Made by a program: the position numbers and the translations under genes. A stretch of DNA of 64,000 bases, taken from positions 124,001 to 188,000 of the forward strand of contig CAJZBQ010000045.1 of NCBI GenBank assembly GCA_914767885.1, in the 5' to 3' direction. The notes under the pieces were generated by a model. It was given only the letters and a program-made list of their open reading frames with translations, ran no database searches and was not told the origin of the DNA. Shown in pieces: positions 35,678 to 46,943 of this stretch (position 1 is its first letter; each line of letters starts with the position of its first letter). The DNA is from Blepharisma stoltei (taxonomy: Eukaryota > Ciliophora > Heterotrichea > Heterotrichida > Blepharismidae).

Positions 35678-35980
35678 ATGGAAAGCGCAGAACCAGACAT
35701 AATATTTAAAAGAAAAAGGACAGAGATTGACATCGGGATCAGAAATCTCATTCAAGCCGTAATTGTTCAAGATAATTTTGGCAGTAAAAAATTAAACATG
35801 TGAAGTCAGAAGTATCAAAAGCCCATGAATTAAATGATTTGCTGGCCAAGCAAAGCTACCTAAATATATGGATTAAATTAGAAAATATAAACTTAGACAG
35901 CGATTATGCTTATTTCTATCTCGGACTAGTTATTGATTATGATGACATACTAGCAAACCAATTTTTGAATTAATAAAAAA
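35678..35980 (+). pseudogene. HExxH-family copy 4, 5' fragment
   Basis: Starts MESAEPDIIFKRKRTEIDIGIRNLIQ, then loses frame at about 35790 (TTAAACATGTGAAG). Similarity ends near 35980. Confidence 0.75.
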
Positions 35981-36785
35981 TTTCTTAATAAATTTACTGA
36001 TATTTCCTAAACTTTAGAGAGATTTGTCAATTAAAATATTTGCATGAACTATTTGGGACTTTAAAGAGATTTTTTAAAGCGATAAACTATCAATAGCATG
36101 GTGCAGAAGTGTAGGAATGCTCGCACCACCAAACTGCGATGAATGTGGCAATCAATGCTACATTGCAAATCAGAAAAACATTACTTCTTAAAATGCTATG
36201 CATTTAAGCTTTCATTCTCAATAAAAAGGAGATCTTTCTTCAGCAACATGAAGCTACCTATGAAATCAATACTTACATTGATTTTTGAATATTGGTGTTT
36301 AAGGTGTCCCACGCCACCCTTTTTTGATAGGGATTATGCCTAGCTAGTGACTCCAAATCCCTTCCTGCTGCTTAAACGTTGGATCTTATGGCTATGGGAG
36401 AAAATTTAACGTAAATAATGTAATAGGTTCGTTTTTAGGCTACGTTTTTAATCGGTATCTAGCTATCTATCATGGAGTGTTTGGAATTTCAAGGTATAGG
36501 GCAGTAATATTTGGAGCATTATGCATTCTGGTGGAGTCTTAATCTGTTTATTTTTTTAAAAATTACAGATTCTCAAAGGGAAATATTTTCCATATGCTAA
36601 AAAGGGAGTCTGACAGTTAGGGCAAGATTATTTTGGATTAGCTTTTAAAAAAACCTTTGAAATTTAATAAATTCTCTTGAGATCTATTAAAATATAATTA
36701 GATTATTTTTGGATACTTCAAGTAAATTTTTAAGAATTTATAAAAGATTTTTTGAATAATTTTTAGAGGATTAATATAAAATTTA

Positions 36786-36812
36786 ATGGAAAGAGCAGAG
36801 CCAGGGGCATAA
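36786..36812 (+). pseudogene. HExxH-family copy 5, start codon region only
   Basis: ATGGAAAGAGCAGAGCCAGG matches the gene start and is cut by a family E hairpin at 36806. The upstream repeat block is intact at 36370-36785. Confidence 0.6.
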
Positions 36813-36978
36813 GGATATACAGCTCCTATCTTCAGTTGGTCTTGCCAACTCAGGTAGGCCAAACCAACTAAAGAGTTGGCAAATGAGCCTCTTGCGGTTC
36901 AATTGGCAGCTCTCCAGTAGGCCTGACCAATCTAATTAGCCAGACAAACTGGAAATAGGAGCTCTCCATCCTTAAGCC
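36806..36978. mobile_element. Family E hairpin element, copy 4
   Basis: Outer arms GGCATAAGGATATACAGCTC and CCTTAAGCC with GGAGAGCTCC..., inner TTCAGTTGGTCTTGCCAACTC and related GGCCTGACCAATC arms. Full-length hairpin potential like the other family E copies. Confidence 0.7.
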
Positions 36979-37296
36979 ATTATCAGGCAATTTAAAGGCA
37001 ATAACTATGCCAATTTTTATTCCAAGTATCAAGGAAAGATTTTAAAAACTTCAAGAATGTGCTATAAATACAGATTTAAGATTTATTTTATTCCAAATCT
37101 ATCTATTGTTTTAAAAATTTTTTATTTCATTTGGAAATTTATAAAAATTAAAATTTTGAATCTTATCTCACGTATAATGAAAATTCCAAAAAAAGACTTA
37201 AAGCCCAAATATTATTTAAAGATGATATCACAGCTTATATCCAGTCTCAGAAATATATTTTTAAGTTAAATTATTTATTTGTATCAATTTAGCTAA

Positions 37297-39289
37297 TTAC
37301 ATATCTTTTGAGTCTGGTAATTGCTCAATTAAACTTTTCAAGTTAAACTTGCTTTTATTAAAAAGCTCATTAGGAGGGTACACTCTTTCTGTTGTTATTT
37401 TAAAAGGATTATGGATTCTATTATCCTGATATTTCAACAGTACATTAGCTAATGATTTATAATTTGCCACAAGTTCAGAAATTTCATCGTTTCCTTCCTT
37501 TAAGCTATTTATATCAAGATTTCCTAAAAATTCACTTTCCACTGCATGTGAATTAATTTTATTAGTAAAATCCGCAATCTTTTGCAAAGGGCTTCTAATA
37601 GACCTCGCAGAACAATGAATTATCATAATAATTACAGCTAAAATAACCCCACCACAAAATATAAAAAACCCTATTAAAATTCCTCCAAATTCTTCGATTT
37701 TATTTCTGCTGTCACTTCCATAGGTCATAATATAGAATTTCCCCATAAATATCCCATATTTTTTTTTTATAAATCTCCTATAAGTATTATATAAGAGAAA
37801 ATAATATCTCTCTCCTTTACAAAAAGCATAAGAACATACCATCATTCGTCATTGTTTTGACTCCCTATTGGGAATGTAGCAACTCTATATACTTCATCGT
37901 GAAAAACCATAAAATGGATCCCTTTAGGCTTAACCAATACTTTTCCCCAAAAATGGGAATCTTCTAGCTGGGTAATGGAGTCATAGGAATTGCTTCACCA
38001 TCCTTTTCCATTGCATTTTAAAATCTGGCCACTCTTGTGGACAAGGGCTGTGTCCCCTTTTCCTAGGTATTTTAGCTCTTTAAGGTCTTGATATATAAAT
38101 AGGACAGGCAAATCAGCTAATATAACCCCAATATTTTTATTGTTGTTATCAGTAAGTGGTGTAACCAATGAAATTATATCAAGAAGATTCCCTAACTCCC
38201 CCTCTCCGTGAGTGACAGAAAATTTTGTTCACTCACGGAGGGGGGTTGATTTTTTTTTTTTAAAAAAATTTATATATAAAAATTTTATAAAATATTTTTT
38301 CGAAATTTAAAAAAATCCTATGTTTTAAAAGCAATTTGTTTAAAGTTAAACAGAATTAGCTCTAGATTTCATTATGCTAATTATCATTTATATATCAAAT
38401 TTTTTCCCCATGAAAAATTTTTCTATTAAAAAAATTTTTGTTCACTCACAGAGGGTGGGTTTTTGGGCAAAAATAGGGATTTTTCTAATGGTTTTGTTCA
38501 CTCACGAGGGGGGGGAGTAAGTAATCAGGATACCCAACAGTCGCTAAATTTGTAGCATTATTTTGCTTATAAGCCATATATCAAGTTTGGTTTGTAGGTC
38601 TATAAGTGCTAGGAATGTAGCTTCCTGGATAGGTGATCATAAAATTGCCTTCATCAAAATACATCATATATACCTTTTCCCTCATTTCGCTCTCCATCAT
38701 TTTTCTGATAATTATTATTAAAAAATCATTAAAATTCGCTATATCTTATGACAGTCTGAAAAGTCAATACAAGTGTCGTGGGCCAAATATTATTAAACCT
38801 AGACACTTTTTTAATCAAACTATATGATACGTTAAAAATCTCTCCAAAAGTTTTATAGCAGCTATAAGTAAAGCACACCCTTTGGTTCCCATACAAATTG
38901 ATAACTTTAGTCAAATTTTCTTTAGGTAAATGCTCATAATCTGTGATATTTAAATAATTCAATGCATAGGCATTTTCGTCGTTTAGCATTGAATATAGCA
39001 TTTCTTTCACCAATTGGTTCATAACAAAAATATCTTGGAATTTTGTGTTGACGTAGGACGCCCCTTGGGCTACAAGTTCTTTCATATTGTCGGTGGCTTG
39101 TTTGCTTTGGGTTTTTTCAATTTTTATTACTGTGTGCTCTCCAAGAAAATAAAAGCTGGTTATCATGAATAAAAAAACTAGTATCAGCATAGAGAAAACT
39201 GCGAATATATAGCAGACCATCATTTGTCGCTTTATAGATCATGTCTTTGGGATTTCTTTTAAATCTTTCCAAAAGTGCTTTATGCACAT
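37297..39289 (-). CDS. Cache-type membrane sensor protein
   Basis: Starts MCIKHFWKDLKEIPKTW, with an N-terminal TM helix (MMVCYIFAVFSMLILVFLFM). An extracellular region follows with a dCache-like signature: RPTNQTWYMAYKQ, TVGYPDYL, NLLDIISLVTPLTDNNNKNIGVILADLPV. A second TM helix (GGILIGFFIFCGGVILAVIIM) leads to a HAMP-like helical segment (ARSIRSPLQKIADFTNKIN). It ends DSKDM (TAA 37297-37299). Known Cache proteins bind small ligands outside the cell and signal across the membrane; no kinase or cyclase domain is visible here. A family A element (38196-38517) splits the Cache domain between YPDY and LGNLL. Another small insert is likely near 38700-38760. Confidence 0.75.
38196..38517 (+). mobile_element. 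Family A element, copy 7
   Basis: CTCCCCCTCTCCGTGAGTG...TCACGAGGGGGGGGAG with perfect TAA duplications (38193-38195, 38518-38520). Excision restores VGYPDY|LGNLLDIISL. Confidence 0.95.
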
Positions 39290-39435
39290 AATAATTTTAA
39301 TAAAATACCATAAAATTAATTTTTAGACAATTCAGACAAAAAATCATAAATAAAGTGTTGGAATTTTGGGGTTTTTGTGGGCTTTTTAATATATTTAGGG
39401 ATTAATAACAACAGCTTAATCTTGAAATAATAAAA

Positions 39436-40911
39436 ATGAGCGATCTTCTTACCATGAGAGAGACTCTTGAAAACAGTAAATTTTATACTACTGAGTGGCA
39501 ATTACAAATGCTGGCTTCTGCCTCTATTTGGTTTATTGACTCTTGGTCTGTTTCCTTTATCCGCCAAAAACCTCCTCATGTCATCAATTTACTCATCATT
39601 TTATGTCAGGATTCTGCCACAAATGTTATATGATATTTTTATATACACTTATTTTTATTGATTTTTAATATAAATTAACAAGAATTACCATAAATATTAT
39701 AAAGAACAAAATAGATTATAAATAAATAATAAGAAAATCACTGTGCTAGGGTATAATTAATATTTTTTCTTATAATTTTTTACGTTTCTATAATAATTCA
39801 ACATAAAAAGCATAGTTCCCTGTTTCTTTGGAATTTTCCCACACCAAAGCTCTCTCCCTATCGCCGAAATTTACTACAGATTTTTCTCAGTCCTCCAGAT
39901 GAAATCTTTACAAAAGCTCGAGCCTTTAAAAATTGTAATAGACTACGATACTTCTCTGCGTTCAGCTGTCGCTCAAGCTTTTCCACATACAGAAATCTAT
40001 GGCTCTTTTATCCATAAAACAAGGCTTCTTTATAATGAATGCAAAAACATAAAATGTGGGCTATTAGGAATAAAAACAGCGGCGTTAAGCAAGACAATCA
40101 ATTATTTTATAGCTTATGTGTTGGTGATATCCTTGATGAATGAGCAGGATTTTCATCGGCTTAAAAATTAAAATTAGCTAAGATTATAAGAGAAGATCCC
40201 TGAAGGCACAAAAGGCCAGGTCATATTCATCTTCATAATGCCCTGCCACTTGCTTGCAGTCCAAGCACGGCCTCTTACTGTTTTTGCTCCTTAAGGACAA
40301 GGGCTTGCTCTCGCCACCATGCTGCACATCGGCGGGGTTCAGTTTCCAGAAAATTTGAAAAATCGAATTTTATAATCACCTGCCAGCCGAAATGGCGTAG
40401 AATATTCTTCTGTTATCGTGCTGGGAAACACTCCTGATTAATAAGGAGTAACCTCACTGGTGCATCCCTTTCCAACTCTGAGCCCATCTTCCCTGGGGGT
40501 AAAACCTTAACCTCTATGTGAAATGTGGTCGTCTAAACTCAACTTTGCGCTCCATGAAATTAAGCAAAAGCTTGCAGGTTACACATCACCAAATACCATC
40601 GTCCCTTCCACAAGGTCCCTGATTTACCCAGCTGCAGCTGATAAGAGGATGGGTTGGATCGCCACGCCGTTTTAATGTATATAGATTTTCATCATCATTG
40701 GAACATTTTAAAACATCAGGTTAATGATGAAGCTTTTGCTGGTGTAATCAGTATGATTGGGTTGTTGATTTTTATGCTTTTTTCGATTATATTTAATGGA
40801 ATTTATATGGTACCGAATAAATATTTTTACAAAATAAAAAAAATTATTAAACTAAATTGCAGTGTAATTCATAGTATAAAGCATAGTAAAAAAAAAATTA
40901 AAAATATTTAA
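39436..40911 (+). CDS. MULE-like transposase domain protein
   Basis: Starts MSDLLTMRETLENSKFYTTEWQLQML. MULE-type transposase landmarks follow: ASIWFIDSWSVSF (first catalytic Asp region, usually DGTF), HVINLLIILCQDSATN, then after an AT-rich gap (about 39640-39790) VPCFFGIFPHQS, IVIDYDTSLRSAVAQAFPHTEIYGSFIHKTRLLYNE (second Asp and the CxxH-like region with Cys replaced), GLLGIKTAA. A SINE (40158-40683) interrupts QDFH|HHWNILKHQVNDEAFAGVISMI. The 3' end decays into AT-rich sequence. The DGTF motif is altered (DSWS), so it may be a domesticated or decaying copy. No terminal repeats were seen around it. Confidence 0.65.
40158..40683 (-). mobile_element. SINE-like retroelement in the MULE gene
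   Basis: Flanked by GATTTTCATC at 40148-40157 and 40684-40693. Minus-sense start ATATACATTAAAACGGCGTG. Shares TTCCACAAGGT, GGTTACACATC and GCGCTCCA-type blocks with 30917-31482. Excision restores NEQDFHHHWNILKH. Confidence 0.85.
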
Positions 40912-40937
40912 AATAAAAAAATGAATTTTTTAACAAG

Positions 40938-41679
40938 ATGATTGAAAGGGATTTCGTGAATCCTAACGGGAGATACCATTCAGAGATGACGTTTTCGCAC
41001 ATTTTAGAAGAAAAAGCTTTTAGAATTGCTACACCTGCTATAGAAGGCTACCACTATCGTCTAAAACAACTTATGAAAACTTATAACGTCTCCTCAGTTG
41101 ACATGCTGGTCGAAAAAGTCCTGGTTTCTGAAGAAAAGCATTTCAGCAGCAAAGTCGCTGAGGTAAATTTACAAAGAATTATATCTCCAGACCTCCCAGA
41201 AAAATTTTTCTTTGAAAGAAGCATGGGACCTTTGCCAATTGCGACTTCACTTGGGGATATTTATGGGATGCTTGATCATATGCCTGCCTATTTTGAATTT
41301 AATTAAAAAAAAATTAATTTATGGGCTAAATAAAATAAAGATTTATGATTTATAGAAAAGACCAATTAAAGCGACTTATCATACCCCTCCACAAAAATTA
41401 GCAGAATTACTAATTGAACAAAGCGAAGATATTCAGCTGCCACAGAGGAGAGCCCTTGTAAGCTTGTGCAACCTTGAAGAATATAAGAAGTCTTTGATTT
41501 CATTTGATACAGTTTCACAGAGTATTATGAATTTACATCAAGAAAGGAAAAAGAAATACAGAGAAGAAAGAAAGACGAGAGTCAAGGTTGAAGAGCCTGC
41601 AATGGAAGTAGAAGAGGAAGAAGGGGAAGAAGAGGAAGAAGAGGAAGATGAAGAAGATAGCGAAGACATGCAGGAGTAA
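40938..41679 (+). CDS. Unrecognised protein with acidic C-terminus
   Basis: Starts MIERDFVNPNGRYHSEMTF and reads to MPAYFEFN. After a ~45-bp AT-rich gap (41307-41355) it continues KRPIKATYHTPPQKLAELLIEQSEDIQLPQRRALVSL..., coiled-coil-like QERKKKYREERK, and a Glu-rich tail (EEEEGEEEEEEEDEED) ending DMQE (TAA). The region AIEGYHYRLKQLMKTY could also be read as the tail of the upstream MULE transposase, so the gene border is uncertain. No family assigned. Confidence 0.5.
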
Positions 41680-41829
41680 ATAATGATAATTACATAATAT
41701 TTAGGTATTGCTTAATTATTAGACAGAAACATTTATGAATGCTATAAATTATGCTATTTTATATAATTTAAATCCTTTTACTAATTTTTTTTTTAATTAA
41801 ATTCTTTATCCTTAATTACCCTAAATTCA

Positions 41830-42690
41830 TTAATTTTTAATTTTATTTTTTGGCAAAACCTCCACAGTCTTCCCTTGTTTCAGCTTCATCTTTTCTGAAT
41901 ACGAATTAACCGCTGTTTTACTCTTCTGGATACTTTGTCTTTCTTTTGCTGGCGAAACATTCGTCTTTTTAATAATCGTCGGTGCAAATGTGCACTGTTT
42001 GAGCTCTTCTTCTTCCTTTTTATTTTTCCATTCCTCGATCATTTTTTCTCTGTCTTTTTTCTGTTGATCAGCCAGGTCATATAAATTTTTTTTGTGGCTC
42101 ATAGGCATTTGTTTGGATTTATCGTCAATTTTTGGCTGAAAAGTACAGTCTTCAGTGACTTTGTTGTCTGGAGGGGTAGCAACTCGGTTTTTCCTTTCTT
42201 TAGTTTGTTCTAAGGCGATATCATAGTTTCTTTTAATAAAGTCTTTGAAGTTGCCTTGAGTTTTTGCTTGCTTATTTTCTTCTGGATTTGGCTGTGGGTT
42301 GGCTTTTTCTTTTTTCTTTGGAGTGACTAAGGATCGGCCTTCTTTTTCAGCATATTTTACCATCAATATTGATTTTGGGTCCAGCTGTGGCTTAAATGAG
42401 TAGGTTTCTTCATAAAATTTTTCAGATTTTTCTTGCTTTTCTGTTATAAGTTTTCTCCCTTTTTCGTATAATTTGTTAGATATTTCTTCCGCGTTTGGTG
42501 TTGTTGACAATTTATTTTTTCTTCTCATTTCAGGCTGAGGGGTTTTATTTTGGGTTGGGATTATTATTTTTGGCGTTATAGGCTGTTTAATCGGAACTTC
42601 TCCTGCATCAAGCTCTGACATAAGTTCAGGGGTTCTAGAATGAGGATTGTCAGGAGAAAATGAAAAATCTTCATCTAAAAAAACGGGTCA
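41830..42690 (-). CDS. Ciliary-type Lys-rich protein with F-x-P repeats
   Basis: The readable frame starts near 42690 (VFLDEDFSFSPDNPHSRTPEL) and ends PKNKIKN (TAA at 41830). It carries repeated TYSFKPQLDPKS, CTFQPKIDDKSK and CTFAPTIIKK motifs. This (C)TFxPx(I/L) pattern is often seen in flagellar/ciliary-associated proteins of protists, and that is the only functional hint. The middle is Lys/Glu-rich and probably helical. The 5' end is cut by AT-rich sequence; 42769-42951 may be its first exon. Confidence 0.6.
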
Positions 42691-42768
42691 CGCTTATATT
42701 TTTTATCAAAATTCCTTTTATTATAAGTTTTTCTATATAAAAATATATTTAAGAAAAAAAAATTGTTT

Positions 42769-42951
42769 TCATATTAAAAAGTTTGACAAAAAATCAAGAT
42801 CTTTATGAAGATCTAGCTTAGGAGGATTAAGGGTAGGAGCATTAAGAGACGAGGATATAGGAGATGAAGTAGCTTGAGGACTTTCAGAAGAAAGAGCTTG
42901 AGGAGCTTTAAATAAACCAAGATGCTTTAGAGAATCCAATGTGCTTGCCAT
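42769..42951 (-). CDS. Short Ser/Pro-rich segment, possible 5' exon
   Basis: MASTLDSLKHLGLFKAPQAL to FLSNFLI, Ser/Pro/Leu-rich. It lies 27 bp downstream of the RPA1 stop on the same strand. It could be the start of the 41830-42690 gene separated by an insert of about 80 bp, though no TA join was found that keeps both frames. Confidence 0.4.
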   Translation of the reverse strand: MASTLDSLKHLGLFKAPQALSSESPQATSSPISSSLNAPTLNPPKLDLHKDLDFLSNFLI

Positions 42952-42977
42952 ATTATTTCTACTAGTAATTATGATGT

Positions 42978-45104
42978 AACTAATTATTTTGAATATATGA
43001 ATCTATCTCTTTCATGTAGAGCTCTAATGCTTTTGCAGAATTATGAGGCTCAAGAGAATTTATCGCCATTCTTGGCTTGTTTCCTTGACCTTCAGCTGAT
43101 TTTGTTTTGATAGCGCCATGATACATTTTGCCTTGGGCTGATGCGACGACTTTTTCGAATTGTTCGGGGTCTTCATCTGATAGCTTTTTAAGGTCTGACG
43201 CTGAGCATTTAAGAAGCTGGGTGCCAATATCGTCAAATGCAGTAGCCCAGATTGCATCTGAATGATCATGTAGCCTTACACTTAGCAAATATCTATACTG
43301 GCACTGCTCGAACGATTCCTGGCATTTTTCGCACCTATAAAATCCATTGCTTTCCAAAATCACTTTTTTCTTACAATTTTGCGCATTTTTACAAGCTGTG
43401 TAAAACATTAAATTTGGATCATCCCGCCTAATAAATCCTATATAGCCAATGAAGCCTGTATTTTCTTCTAGCTGAGGCCCATCATAATTATTCCAAAAAT
43501 TATTTAAATCTGAGAATTGTTTGTACTCTTTAGGTGCACTTGATGAGCCTTGTGTGAGATATTTTGCATTTTCTTTATCTATACCTCGGTTGAACCAGTC
43601 AATGAATTTTTTGGTTTCTTCAATGTTTTTAGGGTTATATATTATTTTGGTGTTTCCTCTGTCTGAAGAGAGGGATAAGCCATGATAGTCGGTTATCCTT
43701 AAGTATTTAGCAGCGAAAAATATAGGCAATTTTGGATCATGAAATATAGGGCTTTCAGCTTCTTCATTTCATAGGGATATTTCTATAGCGCAATTAGAAG
43801 GATCCATCACTTTAATAACCCTTTTCTTTAAAGGTTCTCCCTTTCTTGAGGTGAACTCTGATAATTCATCTACCTCAATAATAGCTCCACATAAATCTGT
43901 AATATTCCCTATGCCTATATGCTCGAGCTTATCGATTAAGTTGAAATTAAACTTTACAGATAAAATCCCGGCATCATCAGCTACTTCATTAATTTCAGCG
44001 TTTTTATCAAAACTTATTTGATAATCACAATATGGTGTTAAATTTTTTTCTAAAATATATTTATTAATTTAAAATAAATTTAATAATTGTTTTCCTCACA
44101 ATCTACAGTCTGGAATTTTTTATTCCCTAGTTTAACCCTTCCTTTTGCAAAAGTATACACTTTTCCTTCCTGAATTATCGGATAAAATTTATCCACCGCG
44201 TCTTTAAAAAAAGTTGCTTGTATTTCATCGTTATAGCTATCAATCAAATTTACATTAAATAGCTTCCCAGATCCCCTTGGATTATCCCAAGATTTTATAG
44301 CTCCTTTTTGTGTTACCCTTGCTTTTAAAATCCAATCATCATTAAGGGTAGTTAAAGCTTTTATTGGAATATAAGACTCTTTATTGAATATTTTTGGCTC
44401 AGGAAGTTTACTTTGTTTAATTTGTGGCTGTTTAATTTGTGGCTGCTTAATTTCTTCTTTTTCTTCGAAATTCAGCTCAAACTTGTTTGGCTCGCCTACA
44501 GTTGACTCAAGACAGACACCAGACTCTAAGTCTGCTATAATTAGAATAGGCCTACCGCCTACATTTAAGTTTAGTTTTAAATGAATTACTCTTGGATGCA
44601 GTCTCCTTGCTTGAGGTCCAACTTATTTAACAAGCTCTGAACAACGGTAGGTGGACCGGCATAACCGTCGAACCGTTAAAGTTAAAAACCCGTTAAGACT
44701 TCTCTGGTCAGTGCCAGACTCAGCATTGACCTCTTCTCCTTCTTCGATACTCTCAAGAGGCACGACCTCTATCACTTAAGTTCGAAAATAGGACACTGAC
44801 CTGCGGAGCAGGAGCTAAGACCTATCACTAACTAACATTTTTAATATTGTATGCCCCCTACATTTGCAATAGAAAATTCTTTAATTTTGATGACTTGGTA
44901 TTGAACGATTTCGTCCGAGGCAAATTTTTGTTGGATTGAGGCACCGACCATGGCTTGGACATAGTCATCGCCATCAGAAATGACGAGACGGTAGCGGGTT
45001 GTGCCGAGAAGTTTGATGTCGAGGATCTGCACAGTTGGCTTGAGATCGTTGCAGGATACGCCTGAGTTGATAGAGCGGACAGCTCTTTTAGTTAGAAGTG
45101 ACAT
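42978..45104 (-). CDS. RPA1: Replication protein A, large subunit
   Basis: Starts MSLLTKRAVRSINSGVSCNDLKPTVQILDIKLLG, an RPA70 N-terminal OB fold (RYRLVISDGDDYVQAMV..). A linker (KEEIKQPQIKQPQIKQ) leads to the DNA-binding OB folds (YIPIKALTTLNDDWILKARVTQKGAIKSWDNPRGSGKLFNVNLID; GIGNITDLCGAIIEVDELSEFTSRKGE..KRVIKVMD). The C-terminal OB fold has a zinc ribbon (YTACKNAQNCKKKV...GFYRCEKCQESF). It ends DSYIQNN (TAG). RPA binds single-stranded DNA in replication and repair. A 290-bp SINE-like insert (44567-44856) splits the first OB fold; removal gives SIANVGG|RPILIIADLE. A very short AT gap of about 25 bp near 44060-44090 separates EENNY from ILEKNLTPYCDYQISF. Confidence 0.95.
44567..44856 (-). 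mobile_element. Short SINE-like retroelement in RPA1
   Basis: CCTACATTT duplicated at 44558-44566 and 44857-44865. Minus-sense start ATACAATATTAAAAATG resembles the larger SINE starts. Contains a GGTTCGACGG block reminiscent of a pol III B box and a GGACACTGACC / GGTCAGTGTCC arm. 290 bp, about half the size of the other copies, so possibly a separate subfamily. Confidence 0.75.
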
Positions 45105-45507
45105 TTAATTTTTAAAAGATTGAGCGGGGAAGCCATAATGAGGGAATTTACTATAAATATGGATTTTTTAAATATTTTATTAAAAATGGGAAGGAGTAAG
45201 AAAAATTGTATATAGCCTGGGCATTTTTCTAACTGTCTGGGCCTTTTTCTAGCACGGATTGCGGATGATTATGATGCCGTAAAGGGGTTGGGCTTGACTA
45301 AATCCAAAGTAAAAATTTCTAATAGGTTGCTAAATTTCGATTTGGGGAGTTTGTCTAACCAACAAAAATTGACTTTATCAGCCATCCAGATACCGTGAGG
45401 CATCACTGGCTAGCCAGAGCAAATAAAAATAGCTCATTATATATTTTAATTAAAGAATTCGAGAAAAAAAGAAGCTTTTCAAGGGACTATTTTGAATAAT
45501 GCACAGC

Positions 45508-45866
45508 TTAGTTTATATTTTTTTCAAAACTGAACTGAAACTTAGCAGGATTTCCTATAATTGAATTGGCAATAATATCAGGCTCTAAGTCTTCTATAAC
45601 CAGAATAGGATGGCCCAATATGTTTTTAAATGAAAATTCTTTAATTTTGATGACTTGATCTTGGATAATTTCGCCTGATGAAAAATTATGCTGGATTGAG
45701 GCTCCAGCCAAGCATGGAGCATAATCATCGCCATCAGATATAACAAGGCGATAATAGCGATTTCCGTCGAGGAATTTGATGTCAATGATCTGCACTGTTA
45801 GATCAAGGTCATTACATGATATGCCTGAGTTGATAGAGCGGACAGCTTTTTTGGTTAAAAGGATTG
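45508..45866 (-). pseudogene. Duplicated RPA1 N-terminal domain, 5' end lost
   Basis: ILLTKKAVRSINSGISCNDLDLTVQIIDIKFLDGNRYYRLVISDGDDY... is a close paralogue of the RPA1 N-domain 0.5 kb away. It ends after FSFEKNIN (TAA), with none of the DNA-binding domains. The start codon is absent; uninterrupted sequence would give PILLTKK. A SINE is inserted immediately upstream. Either a dead duplicate or a domain-only regulator that lost its promoter. Confidence 0.7.
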
Positions 45867-46429
45867 AATATAGATAAAAATGACGTGGCGGACCAACCCA
45901 GCCTCCTAGCGCCTGTAGCTGGAAAGACCCAGGGACATTGTGGAAGGGAGTTTTGGCGTTCGGTATGTGTATTTGGAAGGTTTTAATTGGTTTGGTGAGC
46001 GCAATGTCTTATCTGGCAGACTGCAAGTTCACATCCAGGTCAAGGTTTTATCTCGGAGGTAGATGGAGTTCGGAGCATGAAAGGATGTCCCAGCAATGCC
46101 AGTAAGGTTCTTTCTGGTCGATTAGAAACGTTCTCCAGCGCGATACCAGGTGTTACGCCCTGAACGACGAATTTTCATCTTGGCCAATAGTTGACCAAAA
46201 AAATAGTTTTGTAATTTTCTAAAGCTTAACCCCATTGACCTACGGCATGGTGACCCAAAATTTATGACAACCAGTGAGCATGTGCAAACCCATACCTGAT
46301 AGGAGCAAGACTTTGAAGGTCGTGAGATGATTGCCTGCGAAGCAGACGAGTGGAGCGTTATGAAAAGGAATAAGATTCTTTGGATCCCGATAGGGAGCTT
46401 TCTATAATCTAAACAAAGTGTAAATATAA
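45867..46429 (+). mobile_element. SINE-like retroelement
   Basis: Perfect 14-bp target duplication GGTTAAAAGGATTG (45853-45866, 46430-46443). Starts A-rich then GACGTGGCGG. Internal blocks (ACATTGTGGAAGGGAG, GATCCCGATAGGGAGC) match copies at 30917-31482 and 3729-4252. Confidence 0.9.
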
Positions 46430-46943
46430 GGTTAAAAGGATTGGTGAAGCCAGAGTATTGAAAATTGTTATAACTATTAAATATTTTATTAATTTCGAAA
46501 ATTTGAAATTTAAAGAAAAGGGAAATGAGAACGTCATAGAGAAATTATTATAATCCATGCTGAGAATAATTATATAGTTGTTTTGCCTTGAATACTAAAT
46601 TAAATCGATACTTCAGTAAAATTATATTTTGGCCTTTGCTTAAAATCTTAGATTATAGCATAAATTAAATAAAGAATTGCTTTTGCTAAAAATGAGTTTT
46701 AAAATTTTATTACTAAAATTTCTGATGATTTCTCTTAATTTATGCATTGCTTATAACTAATTAGTTTTTTATATCAGTGATATGTTCATATGAATCTGTT
46801 TATGGCCTGCATCTTTATATATAGGATTAGCTATTTATTACCCGAAATATAAAATATCAGTTATAATTTAAAAATAATTGTTCTTAACTATAGAGACCAT
46901 GATTTTTGACATCATCAATCGAAAAATTAATTATTTCCAATAT

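Noticed and set aside
39316-39501. Minus-strand 61-codon frame
   Set aside because: Overlaps the start of the MULE-like gene on the other strand and shows no coding signal of its own.
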